Assembly: GCF_951793255.1 (NCBI RefSeq)
Contig: NZ_OX636706.1
Span: 1,711,001-1,775,000 of the forward strand
Reading direction: 5' to 3'
DNA: 64,000 bases
Source: Desulfovibrio piger
GTDB lineage: Bacteria > Desulfobacterota > Desulfovibrionia > Desulfovibrionales > Desulfovibrionaceae
The notes under the pieces were generated by a model, which did not search any database, had not been told where the DNA came from, and was given only the letters and a program-made list of their open reading frames with translations. The translations under genes were made by a program, and so were the position numbers. This document shows, piece by piece, positions 35,611-45,460 of this stretch (position 1 is its first letter; each line of letters begins with the position of its first letter).

Positions 35611-36264
35611 CTAGTGGCGCTTCAGGCGCTTCATCTCGTCCTGCATCAGCTCCAGGCCGACCAGGATGTTGCGGCGCATGGCTTCCATGAGTTTTTCTTC
35701 ATCCTTTTCGCGCATGGCGGTCAGGATGTCCTTGTGCTGCTGGATGAAGAGCGAGATGTCTTCGGGAGAATAGCGGCGGGTATTGAGGAAACCTTCCACA
35801 TAGTCCAGCAGGTGGCTGTCCACGGCCAGCAGATGGTGCATCCGCGAAAGGGAGTAGAGCTGCAGGTGGAAATCCCTGTCCTTGTGGAAGAAAAAGTCGG
35901 CATCACGGGTATCGGCCAGGTCGCCGGCCAGCTGTTCCAGCCTGTCCATGTCTTCGGCGGTCGCCTGCTGCATGGCCTCCTTGGCCAGGGCACATTCCAC
36001 CTGGATGCGCAGGTTGAAGATGTGCTCGATCTCCTGGGAAGAGGGCGGCATCATGACGATGGCCCCCTTGTAGGGGATGTTCTGGACCAGACCGGATTTG
36101 TCCAGGCGCATGAGGGCATCACGGATGGGGCCGCGCCCCACGCCGAGCTTTTTTTCCAGATCAACAAGGACAAGACGGGTGCCGGGCAGGGCCTCGCCGG
36201 ACAGGATCATGTCGCGGATCAAATCGTAGGCCGCCAGCGATTTGATGGTAGAAGCAGTACTCAT
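35611..36264 (-). CDS. GntR-family transcription regulator, FadR/FCD subfamily
   Basis: 217 residues from MSTASTIK, chosen because AAGGAG lies 7 bases upstream; a longer start 24 bases earlier lacks this. The N-terminal winged helix (about 10-75) has TRLVLVDLEKKLGVGRGPIR and the wing KGAIVMMPP. The C-terminal FCD helical bundle (about 85-205) has metal/ligand-type Asp and His residues (FHKDRDFHLQLYSL, then the later HKDILTAMRE). Such regulators repress carboxylate catabolism genes until the acid binds. It is monocistronic with a terminator; possible targets are the nearby transporter operon or paaK. Confidence 0.88.
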   Translation of the reverse strand: MSTASTIKSLAAYDLIRDMILSGEALPGTRLVLVDLEKKLGVGRGPIRDALMRLDKSGLVQNIPYKGAIVMMPPSSQEIEHIFNLRIQVECALAKEAMQQATAEDMDRLEQLAGDLADTRDADFFFHKDRDFHLQLYSLSRMHHLLAVDSHLLDYVEGFLNTRRYSPEDISLFIQQHKDILTAMREKDEEKLMEAMRRNILVGLELMQDEMKRLKRH

Positions 36265-36452
36265 GGAAACTCCTTCTGTAAGGTACATATTTTGATAAAT
36301 AATTTATAAAATTATGTCAAATGGCCCAGAATGGCAAAAAAAGGAGCAAACTCGCCCGTATGGCACGTTTTTTTGCGGTCCGGGAGCAGGACGGGGAAGC
36401 CTTCGGACAGCCGTGCAACAGGGAAATGCTGACGGGGGATGTGTCCGGGTAC

Positions 36453-36488
36453 GAAAAAAGGGGCTTTCTCCAAAGAGAAAACCCCTGA
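36453..36488 (-). terminator. Terminator of the tRNA array
   Basis: Stem of about 12 bases (aggggctttctcc with gagaaaacccct, one bulge) and six T on the minus strand, 7 bases beyond the last tRNA. Confidence 0.8.
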
Positions 36489-36494
36489 ATTTGC

Positions 36495-36570
<76 letters not shown>

Positions 36571-36627
36571 CGGGATGCGGAATTATCCGCTATGGAAAGG
36601 ACCTCGTAAGAAGTCCGTGTCGGCTTG

Positions 36628-36702
36628 TGGAGCGGGAAACGGGACTTGAACCCGCAACCTTCAGCTTGGGAAGCTGACACTCTACCGTTGAGTTATTCCC
36701 GC
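36628..36702 (-). tRNA. tRNA-Gly (CCC)
   Basis: Acceptor GCGGGAA, anticodon loop TTCCCAA, encoded CCA. Similar body to the GCC isoacceptors around it. Confidence 0.94.
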
Positions 36703-36721
36703 CCGAAAGGGCAGTTTTTTG

Positions 36722-36796
<75 letters not shown>

Positions 36797-36828
36797 ACAC
36801 TGGCACGGTATTTTGCGATCGTTTTTTA

Positions 36829-36903
<75 letters not shown>

Positions 36904-36911
36904 TTATGTTG

Positions 36912-36987
<76 letters not shown>

Positions 36988-37019
36988 CATATGCACGGCA
37001 TATCCACCGATCGTTTTTT

Positions 37020-37094
<75 letters not shown>

Positions 37095-37101
37095 TCATTT
37101 G

Positions 37102-37177
<76 letters not shown>

Positions 37178-37190
37178 TCAACGAAAGAGG

Positions 37191-37220
37191 GTTCTACGCT
37201 AGAGGCCCCCTTTCTGTCAA
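37191..37220 (-). promoter_or_regulatory. Sigma70-type promoter of the tRNA array
   Basis: Minus strand: perfect -35 TTGACA (37220-37215), 18-base spacer, -10 TAGAAC (37196-37191), 13 bases before the first tRNA. No other tRNA promoter is visible inside the array. Confidence 0.65.
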
Positions 37221-37284
37221 GCAGCTTTTTTTATTTTGTCGAAAAATAAAAAATTTATTTCCCAACATGCTGCTTTTATTATCT

Positions 37285-38589
37285 TTATTCTGTGGGCCGC
37301 TTGTCGATGATACGCTTGGCCTTGCCCTCGGAGCGCTGGATGGAATGCGGTTCCATGAGGCGCACCTTGGTGGTGACGCCCAGGAATTCCTTGATGCTCT
37401 TCTGGATGGAGCTTTCCAGGCTCTGCAGCTTGCGGATCTCGTCGGCAAAGAGGGTCTCGTTCATCTCCACCTGGACTTCCAGGGTATCCAGGTTGTTCAC
37501 GCGGTCCACGATGATCTGATAGTTGGGGCTCAGGTTCTGGTTTTCCATGAGCAGGGCTTCGATCTGCTGCGGGAACACGTTGACGCCGCGGATGATGAGC
37601 ATGTCGTCGCTGCGGCCCCGGATGCGGGTCAGGCGCACATAGGTACGTCCGCAGCGGCAGGGGGTGTAATCCAGGCTGGTCAGGTCGCGGGTGCGGTAGC
37701 GGATCAGCGGGATGCCTTCCTTGGTGAGCGTGGTGATGACCAGTTCGCCCAGTTCGCCCTCGGGGAGCTGTTCGCCGGTGACGGGGTCGATGATCTCGGG
37801 CAGGAAGTGGTCTTCCCACAGGTGCATGCCGCACTTGGATTCCAGGCATTCCATGGCCACGCCGGGGCCCATGACTTCGGAAAGGCCGTAGATGTTCAGG
37901 GCATTGATGCCCATTTTCTGCTCGATGTCCTGGCGCATCTCTTCGGTCCAGGGCTCGGCACCGAACACGCCGGTACGCAGGGGCAGGTCACGGAAGTCGA
38001 TGCCCACCTCCTGGCCGGCTTCCCACAGGTGCAGGGCGTAGGAGGGCGTACAGCACAGGGCCGTGGCGCCGAAGTCGCGCAGCAGGTAGGCCTGGCGACG
38101 CGTGGCGCCGCCCGAGGCCGGGACCACCGTGGCACCGATGCGCTCGGCACCGCCGTGGGCGCCCAGACCGCCGGTGAACAGGCCGTAGCCGTAGGCCACA
38201 TGCACGATGTCCGTCTGGTTGACGCCGGCGGCGGACAGGCTGCGGCCGGCCAGTTCGGCCCAGTTGTGCAGGTCGCGGGCGGTATAGCCCACCACCACGG
38301 CCTTGCCGGTGGTGCCGCTGGAGGCGTGCAGGCGGACGATGTTGTCACGCGGCACGGCGAAAAGACCGAAGGGATAGTAATTGCGCAGGTCCTGCTTTTC
38401 GGTGAAGGGCAGGTTCTTCAGATCGGCCAGGCTCTTGATGTCGCCGGGCTTGATACCGCTCTCGTCGAAGCGTTTGCGGTAGAAAGGCACATTGGCATAG
38501 ACACGGGAGCAAAGGTCCTGCAGACGGCGCAATTGCAGGGCTTCGATATCTTCGCGGGGCAGCGTTTCCTTGTCGATATTGAAAATCAC
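37285..38589 (-). CDS. Phenylacetate-CoA ligase (PaaK-like)
   Basis: 434 residues from a GTG start with AAGGAG 7 bases upstream; the longer frame upstream is non-coding. AMP-forming ligase motifs: the P-loop-like [15 protein letters not shown], then [37 protein letters not shown], and the C-terminal hinge [18 protein letters not shown]. It activates phenylacetate or another aryl acid to its CoA thioester with ATP. In anaerobes, PaaK-type ligases often act with indolepyruvate:ferredoxin oxidoreductase in aromatic amino-acid fermentation; that partner is not in this window. Monocistronic. Confidence 0.9.
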   Translation of the reverse strand: MIFNIDKETLPREDIEALQLRRLQDLCSRVYANVPFYRKRFDESGIKPGDIKSLADLKNLPFTEKQDLRNYYPFGLFAVPRDNIVRLHASSGTTGKAVVVGYTARDLHNWAELAGRSLSAAGVNQTDIVHVAYGYGLFTGGLGAHGGAERIGATVVPASGGATRRQAYLLRDFGATALCCTPSYALHLWEAGQEVGIDFRDLPLRTGVFGAEPWTEEMRQDIEQKMGINALNIYGLSEVMGPGVAMECLESKCGMHLWEDHFLPEIIDPVTGEQLPEGELGELVITTLTKEGIPLIRYRTRDLTSLDYTPCRCGRTYVRLTRIRGRSDDMLIIRGVNVFPQQIEALLMENQNLSPNYQIIVDRVNNLDTLEVQVEMNETLFADEIRKLQSLESSIQKSIKEFLGVTTKVRLMEPHSIQRSEGKAKRIIDKRPTE

Positions 38590-38782
38590 GGCGTTTCTCC
38601 TTGAAATCCTGAGTAGTCTATGGATGACGCAAAAGCCCCCCAAGGTCAAGATATCTGCTTGAAAAACATGGATAACATATTGCAATGCAATGTCTTTTTT
38701 TATGCCCGGAACAATGCGCCGGGCTATCCCCGGGCCGGGCGGGATTGTTGCCCTCGGGTACGCTTTGAGGTATGGGAGGGAC

Positions 38783-39175
38783 ATGCAAAACCTTATCTCT
38801 ACCCCCAAGAAATATTCGGAACTGCCTACGGCGGAAAAAATGGCCGTCATCAAGGCGTGGCTTGAGGAACACAAGGCTGTCGACGTGGCCGAGATCGACC
38901 TGGCCGGCCAGGGTGCCTTCACGGACGCCCTGCTGGTGGTCAGCGCCACCTCCGTGCGTCATGCCCAGAGCCTGGCGGACGGCGTCTCCGCCCTGTGCCA
39001 TGAACAGAACTACGAATACCTGCGCATGGAAGGCTACAACACCGGCCAGTGGATCCTGGTGGACTGCAACGACATCGTGGTCAACATCTTCCAGCAGTCC
39101 GTGCGTGACCTTTATCAGCTGGAGAACCTGTGGGGCGCGGCTGCCGCTGCCCTCAACAAGGAGCCCCGTGCATGA
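38783..39175 (+). CDS. rsfS: Ribosomal silencing factor RsfS
   Basis: 130 residues from ATG with GGGAGGG just before it. The RsfS (DUF143/Iojap) core is visible: [20 protein letters not shown], then [30 protein letters not shown] and [10 protein letters not shown]. It binds uL14 on the large subunit and blocks subunit joining when nutrients are short. It overlaps gpmI by ATGA, so the two are translationally coupled. Confidence 0.93.
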   Translation: MQNLISTPKKYSELPTAEKMAVIKAWLEEHKAVDVAEIDLAGQGAFTDALLVVSATSVRHAQSLADGVSALCHEQNYEYLRMEGYNTGQWILVDCNDIVVNIFQQSVRDLYQLENLWGAAAAALNKEPRA

Positions 39176-40707
39176 CCCCCACCCTGTTGCTCATCCTTGA
39201 CGGCTGGGGCCTGACGGAAAAAGGGGAAGGCAATGCCCCCTGGGTGGCAGCCACGCCCCATCTGGATGACCTGATGGCGCGCTGCCCCCACAGCCGCCTT
39301 GCCGCCTCCGGGCGCGAAGTGGGCCTGCCTGCCGGCTATATGGGCAACTCCGAGGTGGGACACCTCAATATCGGTGCGGGACGCATCGTCTATCAGGACA
39401 TGACGCGCATCGACGTGGCCCTTGAGGACGGCTCCCTGTTCCACAACCCCGTGCTGCAGGACGTGCTGGAAAAAACACGCCGCAGCGGCGGCCGTCTGCA
39501 TCTGGCGGGCCTGCTCTCCGACGGCGGTGTGCACAGCCACATCAACCATCTGGTGGCCCTGTGCGCCATGGCTTTCGCCGCCGGTGTGCCGGTGCGCATC
39601 CACTGCTTCATGGACGGGCGCGATACCCCGCCCCAGAGCGGCGCCTCCTATGTGCGCAGCCTGCTGGAACAGATCGTCTCCATGAAGGACGTGCGTGTGG
39701 CCAGCCTGGCGGGGCGCTTCTATGCCATGGACCGCGACAAGCGCTGGGAGCGCGTGTCCGAGGTCTGGGATCTCATGGTCCACGGCAAGGGCCGCAAAGC
39801 CACGGATGCCGTGCAGGCTGTGGAAGATTCCTATGCCGAGGGCGTCAGCGACGAATTCATCAAGCCCGTGCTGCTGGAAGGCGAGGATGCCTCCACCCTG
39901 CAGGACGGCGACGGCCTGTTCTTCTACAATTTCCGCGCCGACCGCATGCGCGAGCTTTCCCAGGCCTTCGTAGACGCGGACTTCACCGGTTTCGAGCGGG
40001 GCAGGGTGCCGCAGCTGGCTGCCGTGGCTTCCATGACGGCCTACGACGCCCACTTCCCCCTGCCGGTGGCCTTCCCCAAGGAATCCGTGACCATGGGCCT
40101 TGGCGAAGTCGTTTCGCAGCAGGGCATGCACCAGCTGCGTCTGGCCGAAACGGAAAAATACGCGCACGTCACCTATTTCTTCAACGGCGGTGTGGAAGAG
40201 CCCCTGCCGCTGGAAGACCGCATCCTCGTGCCTTCGCCGCGCGAGGTGCAGACTTATGACCAGAAACCGGCCATGAGCGCCCGCGAGGTCACGGACAAGT
40301 TCGTGGAAGCCTGGCAGAGCGGACAGTACGACCTGGTGGTCTGCAACCTGGCCAACGGCGATATGGTGGGCCATACGGGCGTGCTCTCCGCCGCCGTGGA
40401 AGCCTGCACGGTGGTGGATGAATGCGTGGGCCGCATGGTGGCTGCCGTGGAGGCCCGCAAGGGCCGTATGCTGCTCATCGCCGACCACGGCAACTGCGAA
40501 GTCATGAAGGACGGAGAGGGCAAGCCCCAGACCGCCCATACCACCAATCCCGTGCCCTGCATCCTGCTGGATGCCTCCGGCAAGGAATGGCGCCTGCACG
40601 ACGGCAAGCTGGCCGATGTGGCCCCGACCCTGCTGCGCATGTGGGGCATCGCCCAGCCCGAGGCCATGACCGGGACGCCGCTGGTGGAGGAAGCCCATGT
40701 CCGGTAG
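39172..40707 (+). CDS. gpmI: 2,3-bisphosphoglycerate-independent phosphoglycerate mutase
   Basis: 511 residues, normal for GpmI. Alkaline-phosphatase-superfamily metal sites: LLILDGWGLTEKGEGNA at the start, the phosphoserine loop GYMGNSEVGHLNIGAG, CFMDGRDTPP, DKRWERV, and the C-terminal metal motifs NGDMVGHTG and IADHGNCE. It interconverts 2- and 3-phosphoglycerate with manganese. It overlaps rsfS upstream and the zinc-ribbon gene downstream, so it is the middle of a three-gene operon. Confidence 0.95.
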   Translation: MTPTLLLILDGWGLTEKGEGNAPWVAATPHLDDLMARCPHSRLAASGREVGLPAGYMGNSEVGHLNIGAGRIVYQDMTRIDVALEDGSLFHNPVLQDVLEKTRRSGGRLHLAGLLSDGGVHSHINHLVALCAMAFAAGVPVRIHCFMDGRDTPPQSGASYVRSLLEQIVSMKDVRVASLAGRFYAMDRDKRWERVSEVWDLMVHGKGRKATDAVQAVEDSYAEGVSDEFIKPVLLEGEDASTLQDGDGLFFYNFRADRMRELSQAFVDADFTGFERGRVPQLAAVASMTAYDAHFPLPVAFPKESVTMGLGEVVSQQGMHQLRLAETEKYAHVTYFFNGGVEEPLPLEDRILVPSPREVQTYDQKPAMSAREVTDKFVEAWQSGQYDLVVCNLANGDMVGHTGVLSAAVEACTVVDECVGRMVAAVEARKGRMLLIADHGNCEVMKDGEGKPQTAHTTNPVPCILLDASGKEWRLHDGKLADVAPTLLRMWGIAQPEAMTGTPLVEEAHVR

Positions 40708-40939
40708 CCAGAAACCTTTGGAGCCTGTGGCTCCTGACGGCATGGAGCTGCTGTTCTTCTACCGCTGCCCCCACTGCCTGCGCCATATACCGCTGGTCAA
40801 CCCGGTGGAGCCGCGCAATGTGCGCTGCGACGGCTGCGGCAAGCAGTTCCCCATCATCCCGGTGGACGAGCACGGCCTGCATTATGTGCGCATCATGCTG
40901 GCCAACGGCAAGGCCGCTGCCAATCCCGACTATCTGTAA
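40697..40939 (+). CDS. Small zinc-ribbon protein
   Basis: 80 residues. Two CxxC pairs, CPHC (about 24-27) and CDGC (about 45-48), make a zinc ribbon; the rest is IPLVNPVEPRNVR and a C-terminal HGLHYVRIMLANGKAA. It overlaps the gpmI end by 11 bases and is followed by a strong terminator. No function is recognised; a DNA- or RNA-binding or ribosome-associated role is possible. Confidence 0.8.
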   Translation: MSGSQKPLEPVAPDGMELLFFYRCPHCLRHIPLVNPVEPRNVRCDGCGKQFPIIPVDEHGLHYVRIMLANGKAAANPDYL

Positions 40940-40949
40940 GCGTCGCCAT

Positions 40950-40979
40950 ACGGCCGGAGGAAAGTCCTCCGGCCGTTTT
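40950..40979 (+). terminator. Terminator after the rsfS-gpmI operon
   Basis: Eleven-base perfect arms CGGCCGGAGGA (40951-40961) and TCCTCCGGCCG (40965-40975) extended by an A-T pair, then TTTTC. Confidence 0.9.
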
Positions 40980-41031
40980 CTCTGCCGCGATGCTTTTTTC
41001 TCCACGCTACCAAATATACCGAGCAAACGAC

Positions 41032-42447
41032 ATGAAGATCTGTCCCGTCATCTTGTGCGGGGGCGCCGGTACACGCCTGTGGCCCCTGTCCCGTCGCAAG
41101 TATCCCAAGCAATTCATGGACCTGGGCGGCCATACGCTGTTCGAGGACACGCTGCAGCGTCTTGCGGCCGTGCCCGGACTGGCCGCGCCCGTGGTCATCT
41201 GCAATGAAGAGCAGCGCTTTCTTGCCGCCGCAGCCCTGCAGCGTCAGGGACTGAACGGCCGGATCCTGCTGGAACCGGAACCGCGCAATACGGCACCGGC
41301 CATCGCCGCTGCCGCGCTGGCCGTGACGGCCGCCTGTGACGTGGAAGACGGTGATCCTGTCCTGCTGGTCCTGCCTTCGGACCATGTGCTGGAGGATCTG
41401 CCGGCTTTTGCCGCTGCCGTCACACAGGCTGCGGAGTGTGCCCGCGAAGGGGCCCTGGTCACCTTCGGGGTCACGCCGGACCGCCCCGAGACCGGTTACG
41501 GCTACATCGAAAAGGGCGATGCCCTGGCTTCCGGTTTCGCGGTCCGCCGTTTTGTGGAAAAGCCCGCGCAGGAGGCTGCCGAGGCCATGCTGGCGCAGGG
41601 CGGCTATTTCTGGAACAGCGGCATGTTCGTGTTTCGCGCCTCCCAGTATCTGGCCGAGCTGGAAGCGCAGGCTCCGGCCATCATGGCCGCGGTGCGCAAG
41701 GCCTGGGCCCTGCGCCGGGCCGATTATGACTTCATCCGCCTGCATCGGGAATCTTTTGCCCACTGCCCCTCTGATTCGGTGGACTATGCCCTGATGGAGA
41801 AAAGCGCGCATGTGGCCATGGTGCCGCTGCTGTGCCGCTGGAGCGATCTGGGATCCTGGGAAGCCATCTACGAAAACAGCACGCAGGATGCGGAAGGCAA
41901 TGCCTGCGTGGGCGATGTGATGGCCCAGGACAGCCGGGGATGCTACATCCATGCCGGGAGCCGCCTGGTGACGACGCTGGGCGTGAAGGATCTTGTGGTG
42001 GTGGAGACCGGCGACGCCGTCCTAGTGGCCGACAGGGCCCGCAGCCAGGAGGTCAAGACTCTGGTGGCCCGTCTTGCCGCCCAGGACCGGCACGAACAGG
42101 AGATGCATCTGCGTGTGTACCGCCCCTGGGGCTGGTATGAGACCCTGGCCCTGGGCGAGCGCTTCCAGGTCAAGCGGATCCAGGTCAATCCCGGAGCCGC
42201 GCTTTCCCTGCAACGTCACCGGCATCGGGCCGAGCACTGGGTCGTCATCGCCGGGGAAGGTCTGGTGCGCGTGGGGGACGAAGAGATGCACCTGCATGTG
42301 GACCAGTCGGTCTACATCCCCCAGAAGACCATGCATCGGCTGAGCAACGCTTCGGCACAGCCGCTGGAGATCGTGGAAGTCCAGACCGGTGATTACCTGG
42401 GCGAAGACGATATCGAGCGTTTTGACGACCGTTACGGGCGTGAATGA
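41032..42447 (+). CDS. Bifunctional mannose-1-phosphate guanylyltransferase / mannose-6-phosphate isomerase
   Basis: 471 residues from MKICPVILCGGAGTRLWPLS, the ManC/AlgA-type length. The nucleotidyltransferase domain (about 1-280) has the GGAGTRLWPLSR loop, KQF, LVLPSDHVLED, and FVEKP. The C-terminal cupin isomerase domain (about 345-465) has RPWGWYETL, NPGAALSLQRHRHRAEHW and YIPQKTMHRLSN. It makes GDP-mannose from fructose-6-phosphate via mannose-6-phosphate together with a phosphomannomutase, for LPS or exopolysaccharide. Monocistronic; it lies between two terminators. Confidence 0.93.
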   Translation: MKICPVILCGGAGTRLWPLSRRKYPKQFMDLGGHTLFEDTLQRLAAVPGLAAPVVICNEEQRFLAAAALQRQGLNGRILLEPEPRNTAPAIAAAALAVTAACDVEDGDPVLLVLPSDHVLEDLPAFAAAVTQAAECAREGALVTFGVTPDRPETGYGYIEKGDALASGFAVRRFVEKPAQEAAEAMLAQGGYFWNSGMFVFRASQYLAELEAQAPAIMAAVRKAWALRRADYDFIRLHRESFAHCPSDSVDYALMEKSAHVAMVPLLCRWSDLGSWEAIYENSTQDAEGNACVGDVMAQDSRGCYIHAGSRLVTTLGVKDLVVVETGDAVLVADRARSQEVKTLVARLAAQDRHEQEMHLRVYRPWGWYETLALGERFQVKRIQVNPGAALSLQRHRHRAEHWVVIAGEGLVRVGDEEMHLHVDQSVYIPQKTMHRLSNASAQPLEIVEVQTGDYLGEDDIERFDDRYGRE

Positions 42448-42480
42448 GCCTGAGATGGCCTGAGGCCATCACCAGATACC

Positions 42481-42518
42481 AAGGCTGCAGGAGAGTTCCC
42501 GCGGCCTTTTTTATTTTT
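42481..42518 (+). terminator. Terminator after the mannose-1-phosphate guanylyltransferase gene
   Basis: AAGGCTGC and GCGGCCTT arms (one mismatch) with a 12-base loop and a T-rich tail. A smaller hairpin precedes it at 42453-42471. The rest of the gap, 42519-42875, shows no gene. Confidence 0.7.
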
Positions 42519-42875
42519 GGGGGGCAGCCTGGTGAGCGTCACGACGCAAAACGAAATGGCGGATGATTTGGGGGATGGCCCAGGGACAGGCATCAGGCAA
42601 ACGTCCCCGATAACGCCTCGCAGTCCTTCGGAGCCCGTCTGGTATGCGACGCAGCCAGATGGATGAAACGGATCTTTTTTGTAAGCATCCGGACGTTTTT
42701 TCTGGTGTCACAGGGCGATCGCCGGACACAGGACAGGCCCGGAAAAAAGTTTTTTGGCGAGGAGGGGGGAGGGGGAGACGCAGCTTTTGCCCACAAAAGG
42801 GGGGCCTTTCCCTCGCCGCAGGAAAACACGGGTGCAGACGGATGCGTCGCAGTTCTCCCGCTTTTCTGCAGGCAT

Positions 42876-42905
42876 AAAAAAAGGGGGAGCATTGCTGCTC
42901 CCCCC
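42876..42905 (-). terminator. Terminator after the DsrK-like gene
   Basis: GGGGGAGCA (42883-42891) and TGCTCCCCC (42896-42904) with a 4-base loop, followed by seven T on the minus strand. Confidence 0.9.
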
Positions 42906-42927
42906 AAAGATGACACATGGTCGAAGA

Positions 42928-44526
42928 TTACTCTTCGTCGCCTTCCCACTTGATGAAGCCGGGATTGACGTTGACCATGGCGTTGACGATCAGTTCCACC
43001 AGGCCGCCGTAGGCGAAGCTGTTCTTGGTGTACAGATCGCTGTGTTCCAGCATTTCGCGGATCTGGCCCTTGCAGTTGGAGCAGGGAGCGCAGATGTACT
43101 TCTTGGTTTCGGGGCCAAGGCAGTCCTTGAAGGCCTGGGCGATCTGCCACATCTTTTTACGGCCGGAGATGTTGCCGCGCCATTCGTCGATGTTCTGACG
43201 GGTCATGATGGCGAAGCCGGAACCACCGCCGCAGCAGTAGTTGTCCACGCCGTGGCAGGGCATTTCGCGGAACTGCGGGGCGATCTTGTGCAGGATGTCG
43301 CGCTGGGGCTGCACCACACCCATCAGACGGACCACGTTGCAGGGGTCGTGCAGGGTGACGGGGAAGTTGTTGCGCGAGGGGTCCAGCTTCAGACGACCGG
43401 ACATGATGATGTCACGCAGGGTCACATAGCAGGATTCGCGGGGCACCTGGTATTCGTAGGGGATGACGCGGTCGGCGATAACGGTCATGGCCTTGTGGGC
43501 GTGGCCGCATTCGCCGATGACGATCTTCTTGGCACCCAGTTCCTTGGCGGCCTGCATGTGCTGCAGGGCGATACGGGCGGTCTGGGCGTCGTCGTAGAAC
43601 ACGCCGTAGTTCACGCCGTCATAGGCCACGGCCTTGCTGGACAGGGTCCAGGACAGGCCGGCTTCCTGGAAGATCAGGGAGAAGCTGGCGATGTTTTCGG
43701 GCCAGGCCATGACTTCGCCGGCGTTGTGGATCAGCAGGATGTCGGCGCCCTTCACGTCGAAGGGGGTGTGGATGCCCACGCCGGTGATTTCGGTGTAGTC
43801 CTCGTCGATGAACTCCACGTTTTCTTTCACCACGTCGGGGGTCATACCGGTGGAGGAGCCCACCTTCATCTGGTTGATGGTGCCCTTTTCGTGCAGTTCG
43901 CGGGGCGAGAAGCCCAGTTCCTGGCTGAACAGCTTGCGGATTTCGCGGGCGATCAGGCCGTTATCCACACCGATGGGGCAGGTCTGGGCGCAGCGACGGC
44001 AGAGGTTGCAGCGGTAGGCCAGTTCGCCCAGGCGGGCAACGGTCTTCCAGTTCAGGCCCATGTCGCCGTAACGCCATTTGGCCAGGGGCTCTTTCTTCAC
44101 ATACTGCTTGTAGATGCGGCGGAAGATTTCAGAGCGGTAGTTGGGGCGGTACATCTCGTTCTTGCCGGACATCTCGTACAGATGACAGGCATCGGAACAG
44201 GAGTTGCACTGGGCGCAGTAGTCCATGCTGGTTTCCAGCATGGGCAGGAAGGTCCAGTTGTTCTCCTTGCTGAACAGCTTGCGCATACCGTCCAGGAAAC
44301 GGTTGACCAGCTCTTCTTCTTCCTGGGGGGTCTGGGGCTTGGGGATGTTCAGCACGCAGACTTCGTCCAGGATGCAGGCCACTTTGGCCTTCTGCTCGTC
44401 GGTAACGGGGCGCCAGGGCATCTTGACGAGGTCAAGGCCTTCCACATCGGGGATGTCCTTGAGGTCGATGCTGACCATCTGGCCTTCGGCCGTGGAAATA
44501 TCAGTCAAACGCAGCGTATCTTTCAT
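42928..44526 (-). CDS. DsrK/HdrD-like (Fe-S) subunit of a membrane menaquinol oxidoreductase complex
   Basis: 532 residues. Two [4Fe-4S] ferredoxin-type motifs lie in the first half (YCAQCNSCSDACHLY and CNLCRRCAQTCPIG). The second half carries a CCG-type heterodisulfide-reductase motif, with HDPCNVVRLMG, then CCGGGSGFAIM and CAPCSNCKGQ, matching the Cys set of HdrD/DsrK that binds the catalytic noncubane cluster. It should sit on the cytoplasmic face and exchange electrons with the cytochrome b subunit encoded 10 bases upstream. Only the K and M counterparts are present here, not DsrJOP or the TmcA/TmcD partners. Likely involved in sulfate-reduction or thiol/disulfide electron transfer. Confidence 0.83.
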   Translation of the reverse strand: MKDTLRLTDISTAEGQMVSIDLKDIPDVEGLDLVKMPWRPVTDEQKAKVACILDEVCVLNIPKPQTPQEEEELVNRFLDGMRKLFSKENNWTFLPMLETSMDYCAQCNSCSDACHLYEMSGKNEMYRPNYRSEIFRRIYKQYVKKEPLAKWRYGDMGLNWKTVARLGELAYRCNLCRRCAQTCPIGVDNGLIAREIRKLFSQELGFSPRELHEKGTINQMKVGSSTGMTPDVVKENVEFIDEDYTEITGVGIHTPFDVKGADILLIHNAGEVMAWPENIASFSLIFQEAGLSWTLSSKAVAYDGVNYGVFYDDAQTARIALQHMQAAKELGAKKIVIGECGHAHKAMTVIADRVIPYEYQVPRESCYVTLRDIIMSGRLKLDPSRNNFPVTLHDPCNVVRLMGVVQPQRDILHKIAPQFREMPCHGVDNYCCGGGSGFAIMTRQNIDEWRGNISGRKKMWQIAQAFKDCLGPETKKYICAPCSNCKGQIREMLEHSDLYTKNSFAYGGLVELIVNAMVNVNPGFIKWEGDEE

Positions 44527-44536
44527 GATGTACTCC

Positions 44537-45460
44537 CTAGTCCTTCTTGGGGGATTCGGTAGCGATGTCGAGCCAGGTCTTGGTGCCCTGACCGTTGATG
44601 TGGTCGGCAGCCCAGCTCACCTTGAACTGCAGGGCCTGCTTCATCTTCTCGTTGTTCTTCTGGCTGAAATCGGTGGGGGTGTCGCCCCAGCGGATGTCAT
44701 GGTAGGTGAAGTACTTGAAGAGCAGGTGGCCCATGTGGGTCATGGGGATCCAGATCAGCACGAAGAAGCCGAGCAGCATGTGGATCACGAAAGTGGTGCT
44801 GTTGATGTCGGCAAAGTTGAAGGTGAGCAGGTTGTAGATGAAGTCACCGGACATGCGGGCAAAGGAGGGGTTGAAGGCCCAGGCCACCAGACCCACCAGG
44901 GCGAAGACGATGAACACGCCCAGGTTGAAGAAGTGTTCGGGGGTGGAGTACTTGCGCAGGCCTTCGTCGTGCAGACGACGGCAGATCAGGCCGATGCCGC
45001 CGCCGATGATGCCGAACATGCCCAGCAGGCTGATGGCATTGATGACGTTGTGCACGAAGGTCAGGAAGCCGCCGTCGGGGTTCATGCCGAACAGGCGCAG
45101 GAAGGCGGCCACGACCAGGATGATGGTGCCGCCCATCAGCATGTACAGACCCAGGTGGAAGGGGTAGGTGCGGAACCACAGCTTGAGGTTGTGGGTGAAG
45201 GTGGCGTGCAGGAAGAGCACTTCTTCCAGCAGGGCCTTGATATCGCCCAAGTGGTCGACGTGGCGGGGCTTGGTCCACCAGTCGGTCTCTTCCATGAAGC
45301 TGCCGCCGTAGGAGCCTTTGGGGCCTTCATGCGGCACGGGGTAGAGCTCCCAGCGGACATGCAGGGGGCTGGCAGCCAGATAGCCTTTCACCTTGATGGC
45401 GGCAGTCGCCACAAAGCCGATTACTGCAAGGTAGGCCAGGATGTAGAACAGAGTTGTCAT
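44537..45460 (-). CDS. DsrM/TmcC/NarI-like membrane cytochrome b subunit
   Basis: 307 residues from MTTLFYILAYLAVIGF, chosen because GGGAGAA precedes it; the longer frame upstream has no such site. Five or so helices, with His residues spaced in the helices (LHATFTHNLKLWFRTYPFHLGLY and FVIHMLLGFFVLIWIPMTHMGH) suited to two b hemes. It should take electrons from the menaquinone pool and pass them to the DsrK-like partner. It differs from a normal DsrM in having no visible DsrJ/O/P genes nearby. Confidence 0.78.
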   Translation of the reverse strand: MTTLFYILAYLAVIGFVATAAIKVKGYLAASPLHVRWELYPVPHEGPKGSYGGSFMEETDWWTKPRHVDHLGDIKALLEEVLFLHATFTHNLKLWFRTYPFHLGLYMLMGGTIILVVAAFLRLFGMNPDGGFLTFVHNVINAISLLGMFGIIGGGIGLICRRLHDEGLRKYSTPEHFFNLGVFIVFALVGLVAWAFNPSFARMSGDFIYNLLTFNFADINSTTFVIHMLLGFFVLIWIPMTHMGHLLFKYFTYHDIRWGDTPTDFSQKNNEKMKQALQFKVSWAADHINGQGTKTWLDIATESPKKD

